A stretch of 64,000 nucleotides of DNA. Origin: Glycomyces tritici (GTDB lineage Bacteria; Actinomycetota; Actinomycetes; Mycobacteriales; Micromonosporaceae). Shown piece after piece: positions 59,557 through 64,000 of the stretch (position 1 is its first letter; the number at the start of each line of letters is the position of its first letter). The stretch covers positions 888,596-952,595 of the forward strand of contig NZ_JAUEMJ010000001.1 in assembly GCF_030403505.1 (NCBI RefSeq), read 5' to 3'. The position numbers and the translations under genes were made by a program. A model generated the notes under the pieces. The model worked only from the letters and a program-made list of their open reading frames with translations. It had not been told where the DNA came from and searched no databases.

Positions 59557-62500
59557 GCGCCCCGCACCCCGCTACACCGCGGTGGGTCTGGCCAACCGGC
59601 TCGGCACCCCCACTCCGACCCCGGAGCAGGCCACCGTGATCGAGGCCGGGCCGGACCCGATGCTCGTCGTCGCGGGCGCCGGCTCGGGCAAGACCACGAC
59701 CATGGCCGACCGGGTCGTGTGGCTCATCGCCAACCGGGTCGCCCGGCCCGAGCACATCCTCGGCCTCACCTTCACGCGCAAGGCCGCGGCCGAACTCGCC
59801 GCCCGCGTGCGCGACAAGCTGCGGCGGCTCACCGAGTCGATCCCCGAACTCGCCGACCTCCACGGCGAACCCACGGTGTCGACGTACAACGCGTACGCCG
59901 GGGGCCTGGTCGCCGAGCACGGCCTCCGGATCGGCATCGAGCCGGGGACGCGGGTCATCACCGACACGGGCCGCTGGCAGATCGCGCGGGACCTGGTGTG
60001 CGCGTGGGACGGGCCGATGAGCGAGTTCGACGTGGGCGTCGACAAGGTCACCGAGCAGGTGCTGCAGCTCGCGGGGCAGCTCGCCGAGCACCTGCGCGAC
60101 GGCGACGACCTGCGCGCGTTCGACCGCGAGCTCGCCGAGATGCTCGGCGAGCGCCAGGGCTCGCGGCAGTCGAACGACCAGTTCCGGGCGCTGATGTCCT
60201 TGCGGCGCAAGCGGGAGCAGCTCCTGCCGCTCGTGGAGTCCTGGGACCGGCGCAAGCGCGAGCTCGGCGTCATGGACTTCGCGGACCAGCTCTCGCTCGC
60301 CGCGCAGCTCGTCGCGGGCGCGCCCGAGATCATCAGGAGCGAGCGCGAGCGCTGGCGCGTCGTCCTCCTCGACGAGTACCAGGACACCTCGTACTCGCAG
60401 GTGTCGCTGCTGCGGGACCTGTTCGGCGGCGGCCATCCCGTGACGGCCGTGGGCGACCCGAACCAGTCGATCTACTCCTGGCGCGGCGCCTCGGCCGGGA
60501 CGCTCCTGCGGTTCCCCACCGACTTCCCCACGCCCGCAGGGCTGCCCGCGTCGCGGGTCGAGCTGACGAAGTCGTGGCGCAACCGGGCCGAGATCCTCGC
60601 CGTCGCCAACCAGGTGTCCGAGCCGCTGCGTGCGGGCGACATCCGGCCCCTCGAGGCGGGCGTCGACGGCCGGGGCCTGGTGCGGGCCGCCATGCACGTC
60701 ACCGTCGCGGACGAAGCGGACTGGCTCGCCGCGAACCTCGCCGTGATCCGTTCCTCCATTGAGGAGCAGCGGCGGGCCGAGCTGGGGGACGCCGCCAAGC
60801 CCGTCGAGGCCGCCGTCCTCGTGCGCAAGCGCCGCCAGATCCCGGCCCTGCATCGGGCCCTGACGGCGGCCGGGCTGCCGGTGGAAGTGGTGGGCTCGCT
60901 GGGCCTGCTGTTTCATCCCGAAGTGGCCGAAGCGGTCGCGATGCTCAGGGCCGCGGCCGACCCGACCGACGGGCCCTCGCTCATGCGGCTCCTGGCCGGG
61001 AACCGGTGGCGGATCGGGCCGCGCGACATCGCCGGCCTGTGGGCCCGCGCCCGCGAGCTCGCGCCCGACACGCGCGGCTTCGAACCGGACGCGGGGCGCG
61101 AGGCCGAGGCGTCGCTGGCGGACGCACTGGCCGATCCGGGCCCGGCCGAGCGGTACTCGGCGCTGGGGTACCTGCGGTTCGGGCAGCTGCACGAGGAGTT
61201 GGCGTGGGTGCGCGGGCGGCTGGGGCAGAGCCTGCCGGACGTGGTGGGCGATGTGATCGCGCATTCGGGGCTGGACGTCGAGGTGATGCTGCACCACGGG
61301 GACCTCTCGAACCTGGACGAGTTCGTCGACATCGCGGCGGCGTACGAGAACGACACGAGCGGGGCGAGCATCCCGGGGTTCCTGTCCTATCTGGAGACTG
61401 CGGCCGAGCGGGAGCGGGGCCTGACGGTGGAGGGCGCTTCGCCGGCGGGCGGGGTGGTGCAGCTGCTCACGGTGCACGCCGCGAAGGGCCTGGAGTGGGA
61501 CGTGGTGGCGGTGCCGGGCCTGTGCGAGGGCATCCTGCCGGGCAAGGTGAAGGGCGACCAGACGTGGGTGAGCGATGCGGCGCGGCTGCCGTACCCGCTG
61601 CGCGGGGACGCCGCGAACCTGCCGTCCCTGTACTTGGACGACGCGACGGTGCCGTCCGAAGTCAAAGGGGCCGTTGAGGAGTTCAAGCGCGATGACGAGG
61701 AGGCGCGCCTGGAGGAGGAGCGGCGCCTCGCGTACGTGGCGCTGACCCGCGCGCGGCAGGCGCTGCTGGCGAGCGGCTACTGGTGGGAGGCCGAGCGGCG
61801 CCAGCCCCGCAAGCCGGCCCCGTATTTGACCGAGGCCGTGGCGGCGGGTGCCGAAGCGACGGTGTGGGCCGATCCGGGCCCGTCGAACCCGCTCGAGGAG
61901 GACGCGCGCACGGTGGAGTGGCCGAGCAAGGCGCCCTTGGGTTCCCGGCAGGAGGCCTTCGCCGACGCGGCGGACCTGGTGCTGGCGGTCGCCGACGGGG
62001 CCGGTGCGGAGGGCCCGCAGGCGCAGGCTTGGCGCGACGAGGCCGAACTGCTGCTCGCCGAGCGCGCGGAGCGCGAATCGGGGGTAGTGAAGCTGCCGCG
62101 CCCGAAGCGGCTCTCGACGTCGCAGCTCATGGCGATGCGGGAGGACGAGGAGCGGTTCGCGGCCGAGCGGCGCCGCCCGATGCCGGTCCCGCCGCGCCCG
62201 GCGACCCAGCGCGGCACGGAGTTCCACTCGTGGGTGGAGGAGTTCTTCGGCGGCGGCACGCTCTTCGACCCGGCCGACCTGCCGGGGGCGGCCGACCCGG
62301 TCGGCCCTGACGCCGACCTCGAACGGCTCAAGCAGGCGTTCCGGAACTCGGCCTGGTCGAAGCGGCGCATCGCGGCGCAGGAGGTCCCGTTCGTCATCGA
62401 CTACGAGGGCACGATCGTGCGCGGCCGCATCGACGCGGTGTTCCATGGAGAGTCCGGCGGCTACGACATCGTCGACTGGAAGACCGGCCGCCCTCCGCAG

Positions 62501-62644
62501 GGCGAGGCCGCCCGCCATGCGGCCCTCCAGCTCAAGGTGTATCGAAAAGCCTGGGCCCGCCTCAAGGGCATCGACGAATCCGAGGTCCGCACGGCCTTCC
62601 ACTACATCGCCGCCGACCACACCTGGTGGCCCGACCTCGGTTAA
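59549..62644 (+). CDS. adnB: AdnB-like ATP-dependent DNA helicase/nuclease subunit
   Basis: 1031 residues. Complete UvrD-type motor: Q-motif TPEQATVIEAG, Walker A VVAGAGSGKTTTM, motif Ia GLTFTRKAA, motif II LLDEYQDTS, motif III GDPNQSIYSWRGA, motif V LLTVHAAKGLEWD, motif VI YVALTRARQ. The C-terminal RecB nuclease has RIDAVFHGESGGYDIVDWKT (D, then D-x-K) and QLKVYR. It is the dominant motor of the AdnAB heterodimer, the actinobacterial functional counterpart of RecBCD/AddAB. Its ATG lies inside the adnA coding end, giving obligate co-expression. Ends 143 nt before a lipoprotein gene. Confidence 0.93.
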   Translation: MSERPAPRYTAVGLANRLGTPTPTPEQATVIEAGPDPMLVVAGAGSGKTTTMADRVVWLIANRVARPEHILGLTFTRKAAAELAARVRDKLRRLTESIPELADLHGEPTVSTYNAYAGGLVAEHGLRIGIEPGTRVITDTGRWQIARDLVCAWDGPMSEFDVGVDKVTEQVLQLAGQLAEHLRDGDDLRAFDRELAEMLGERQGSRQSNDQFRALMSLRRKREQLLPLVESWDRRKRELGVMDFADQLSLAAQLVAGAPEIIRSERERWRVVLLDEYQDTSYSQVSLLRDLFGGGHPVTAVGDPNQSIYSWRGASAGTLLRFPTDFPTPAGLPASRVELTKSWRNRAEILAVANQVSEPLRAGDIRPLEAGVDGRGLVRAAMHVTVADEADWLAANLAVIRSSIEEQRRAELGDAAKPVEAAVLVRKRRQIPALHRALTAAGLPVEVVGSLGLLFHPEVAEAVAMLRAAADPTDGPSLMRLLAGNRWRIGPRDIAGLWARARELAPDTRGFEPDAGREAEASLADALADPGPAERYSALGYLRFGQLHEELAWVRGRLGQSLPDVVGDVIAHSGLDVEVMLHHGDLSNLDEFVDIAAAYENDTSGASIPGFLSYLETAAERERGLTVEGASPAGGVVQLLTVHAAKGLEWDVVAVPGLCEGILPGKVKGDQTWVSDAARLPYPLRGDAANLPSLYLDDATVPSEVKGAVEEFKRDDEEARLEEERRLAYVALTRARQALLASGYWWEAERRQPRKPAPYLTEAVAAGAEATVWADPGPSNPLEEDARTVEWPSKAPLGSRQEAFADAADLVLAVADGAGAEGPQAQAWRDEAELLLAERAERESGVVKLPRPKRLSTSQLMAMREDEERFAAERRRPMPVPPRPATQRGTEFHSWVEEFFGGGTLFDPADLPGAADPVGPDADLERLKQAFRNSAWSKRRIAAQEVPFVIDYEGTIVRGRIDAVFHGESGGYDIVDWKTGRPPQGEAARHAALQLKVYRKAWARLKGIDESEVRTAFHYIAADHTWWPDLG

Positions 62645-62787
62645 CGTGCCGTCCCTCCGGCATCCACGGCGACGACGCCGCCGGTTTGCAGTGCATCGCT
62701 AATGTGGACCCCGTTCCCGGGGCCGGGCCCATACCGGCCTCCGGTCCTGCCCGGGGCCGCAACGGAACCCCTTTTTGATTGGAACCC

Positions 62788-63267
62788 ATGAACACTGAGA
62801 TGACGCCCCGCCGCGCCCGCCGCACCGCCGCGCTCCTCGGCGGCACGTTCGCCACGGTCCTCGCCCTCGCCGCCTGCGGCGGCAACTCCGACACGCCTGA
62901 CGGCGCGGTCGAGAACTTCCTCGACAACGGCATCGAGGACCTCGTCGGCGCGATGGTGGACGGCGACGCCGACAAGGCCGGTGAAGTCGCCGAAGAGTAC
63001 TTCTGCGACGACGACGTCGCCAGCGTCAAGGAGGCCGCGGGCATGTTCGCGGAGCTCTCCGAGGAGGAGCGCAAGGAGGCCCTTGAAGGGGCCGATGACG
63101 CGTTCGCCGATGTCGACGACATGAAGTACGAGATCGGCGAGGTCAACGAAGACGGCGACACCGCGACGGTCGAAGTCTCCATCACCGCCGGTGGCGAGAC
63201 CAGCGACGAGACCCTCGACATGGTCAAGGAAGACGACGCCTGGAAGATCTGCGGCTGGATGGGCTAA
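62788..63267 (+). CDS. Small secreted lipoprotein (DUF4878-like)
   Basis: 159 residues. A basic N-terminus and signal end in a lipobox (LLGGTFATVLALAAC), so the protein is probably lipid-anchored outside. The mature part is acidic with one alpha+beta unit: helical DGAVENFLDNGIEDLVGAMV, a DADKAGEVAEEYFC segment, then strands ending ETLDMVKEDDAWKICGW. This matches the cone-shaped lumazine-binding/DUF4878 fold often seen in such lipoproteins, with two Cys that could pair. The start is the ATG at 62788; a TTG at 62779 is less likely. Function unknown. Confidence 0.75.
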   Translation: MNTEMTPRRARRTAALLGGTFATVLALAACGGNSDTPDGAVENFLDNGIEDLVGAMVDGDADKAGEVAEEYFCDDDVASVKEAAGMFAELSEEERKEALEGADDAFADVDDMKYEIGEVNEDGDTATVEVSITAGGETSDETLDMVKEDDAWKICGWMG

Positions 63268-63433
63268 ACGGTCCGACGACGGGGTCCGGCGAGCGATGCT
63301 CGCCGGGCCCCGCTGTTCGATCTTCGGCTTCCGCTATACCGACGGTCACACCCGGCGGCCCGACCTCGAAGGGCGCCAGGTCCGAGCCGCGTATTGCGGT
63401 TGCTCGCCCGTGCTCCGGACTGATCATCTCCGA

Positions 63434-63751
63434 ATGGTGAAACTGACAGTCGAACTCCCGGATGATCTCGCCGCATGGCTCGCCAACGCCGCGGTGACAC
63501 GGCGGTGCTCCCGCCAGGATCTCGTGGTCGAAATGATGCGCGACGCATTCGAGCAAGCGGTCGCGTCGGAGGCGCTCGCGGCGAAAGCGGTACGCGAACA
63601 CCAGGAGCTGTTGCGGCGCCCTGCATCAGGGCCGGGCGATCCGAACCTCGAGTTAGTCGGGCCGATACTCCGAAAGCGACGGCGAACTGCAGTTTCACGG
63701 GTTATCCACAGTCTCAAAACTTCTCCTTGGCAACTCTGGACCAACCTGTGA
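63434..63751 (+). CDS. Ribbon-helix-helix (CopG/Arc-like) DNA-binding protein
   Basis: 105 residues. The N-terminus MVKLTVELPDDLAAWLANAA followed by CSRQDLVVEMMRDAFEQAVA is a typical beta-helix-helix unit. A helical linker rich in Ala, Glu and Arg and a basic tail complete it. Such proteins are often antitoxins or small repressors. No toxin gene can be recognised in the remaining 249 nt, which end in poor-quality homopolymers, so a partner could lie beyond the window. The C-terminal 20 residues are of uncertain authenticity. Start chosen at the ATG of MVKLTV; no strong ribosome site is visible. Confidence 0.6.
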   Translation: MVKLTVELPDDLAAWLANAAVTRRCSRQDLVVEMMRDAFEQAVASEALAAKAVREHQELLRRPASGPGDPNLELVGPILRKRRRTAVSRVIHSLKTSPWQLWTNL

Positions 63752-63768
63752 GAGTTAGTAGATAAAAA

Positions 63769-63891
63769 CACCTTCCTCCGGAGGCAGTGGAGGAGCGAGG
63801 AAGGTGGAGCTGGTTCTGGCAGGACTGGCGGCGAATGTGGGAACCCCGGGGGCCGCCCCCGAAGACCGCGCGGGGGTGCACTCCCGCGCGG
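63769..63891 (+). terminator. Two hairpins after the RHH gene
   Basis: CACCTTCCTC (63769-63778) pairs with GAGGAAGGTG (63797-63806), and CCGCGCGGG (63866-63874) pairs with CCCGCGCGG (63883-63891). Either could terminate the RHH transcript. Confidence 0.5.
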
Positions 63892-63929
63892 CTCCTGTCA
63901 GCACATCTCGCGAGAAAAGAGAAAGAGCG

Positions 63930-63975
63930 GGGGGGGGGGGCCCCCCCCCCCCCGCCCCCCCCCCCCCCCCCCCCC
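63930..63975. other. Poly-G/poly-C run near the window end: probable assembly edge
   Basis: A run of 11 G (63930-63940) is followed by about 35 bases of nearly uninterrupted C, then C-rich sequence to 64000. This resembles low-quality read ends more than genome, and the tract at 38586 is similar. Nothing should be annotated from here on. Confidence 0.65.
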
Positions 63976-64000
63976 ACCAAGCCCCCCCACCAATCCGCCC

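Noticed and set aside
59504..62620. 1038-codon minus-strand frame opposite adnB
   Set aside because: Arg/Gly/Val/Leu-rich with no motif, fully covered by adnB with all helicase motifs in frame.

Overview
The window reads as a high-GC Gram-positive chromosome (Actinomycetota). Support comes from many GTG/TTG starts, TANNNT-type -10 boxes, an AdnAB-type recombination helicase-nuclease pair, Gly/Arg-rich ribosomal tails and an RpoB with a TTG start. The family is not certain. A Glycomycetaceae/Micromonosporales relative is my guess from overall gene style and was not tested.

Layout. (1) 1-2122, minus strand: 3' part of the spc operon (rpsE, rpmD, rplO, then secY cut by the window edge). (2) 2156-24026: about 22 kb of accessory genes lying between rpsE and rplR, which are normally adjacent. 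In order they are a secreted GH43/CBM13 galactanase; a four-gene plus-strand operon (GtrA-like flippase, GT2::GT-C fusion, BcsA-like GT2 synthase, giant secreted PQQ-type sugar dehydrogenase); an ATPase-PD-(D/E)XK protein bracketed by AT-rich palindromes; and a cell-wall amino-sugar recycling block (ABC importer, two RpiR/MurR-type regulators, N-acetylhexosamine kinase, MurQ, exported GH25 muramidase, exported GH3 NagZ-type hexosaminidase). (3) 24047-37466, minus: rplR back through the spc and S10 operons to rpsJ, then tuf, fusA, rpsG and rpsL behind a leader of about 420 nt. (4) 37709-46345: a small membrane protein, an orphan ribbon-helix-helix protein, rpoC and rpoB. (5) 46346-48770: about 1 kb without a supportable gene, then an extremely acidic lipoprotein. 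(6) 48788-52764, minus: rplL, rplJ (with leader/attenuator), rplA, rplK, nusG, secE. (7) 52837-56003: a GbsR/MarR-type regulator divergent from an antibiotic-exporter-like ABC pair. (8) 56464-63751, plus: adnA-adnB, a small lipoprotein and an RHH protein. The sequence ends in G/C homopolymers that look like an assembly edge.

How it works together. The ribosomal, polymerase and secretion genes form the usual str/S10/spc/rif neighbourhood, but the spc operon is split. The split looks settled rather than accidental: a strong hairpin follows rplR, and the sequence upstream of rpsE carries the same -10 and start-site motif as the one upstream of rpsJ. In the inserted island, GH25 and GH3 enzymes would release GlcNAc and MurNAc outside the cell. 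The ABC importer would bring them in, the kinase would phosphorylate them, and MurQ would convert MurNAc-6P to GlcNAc-6P, under two MurR-like regulators. No transporter ATPase is encoded nearby, so a shared MsiK-type ATPase is implied.

Other points: S12 carries Arg at position 88, a classical streptomycin-resistance residue; RpoB carries Val at the E. coli 518-equivalent position; and two poly-G/poly-C tracts (38586 and 63930 onward) mark probable sequencing or assembly faults.
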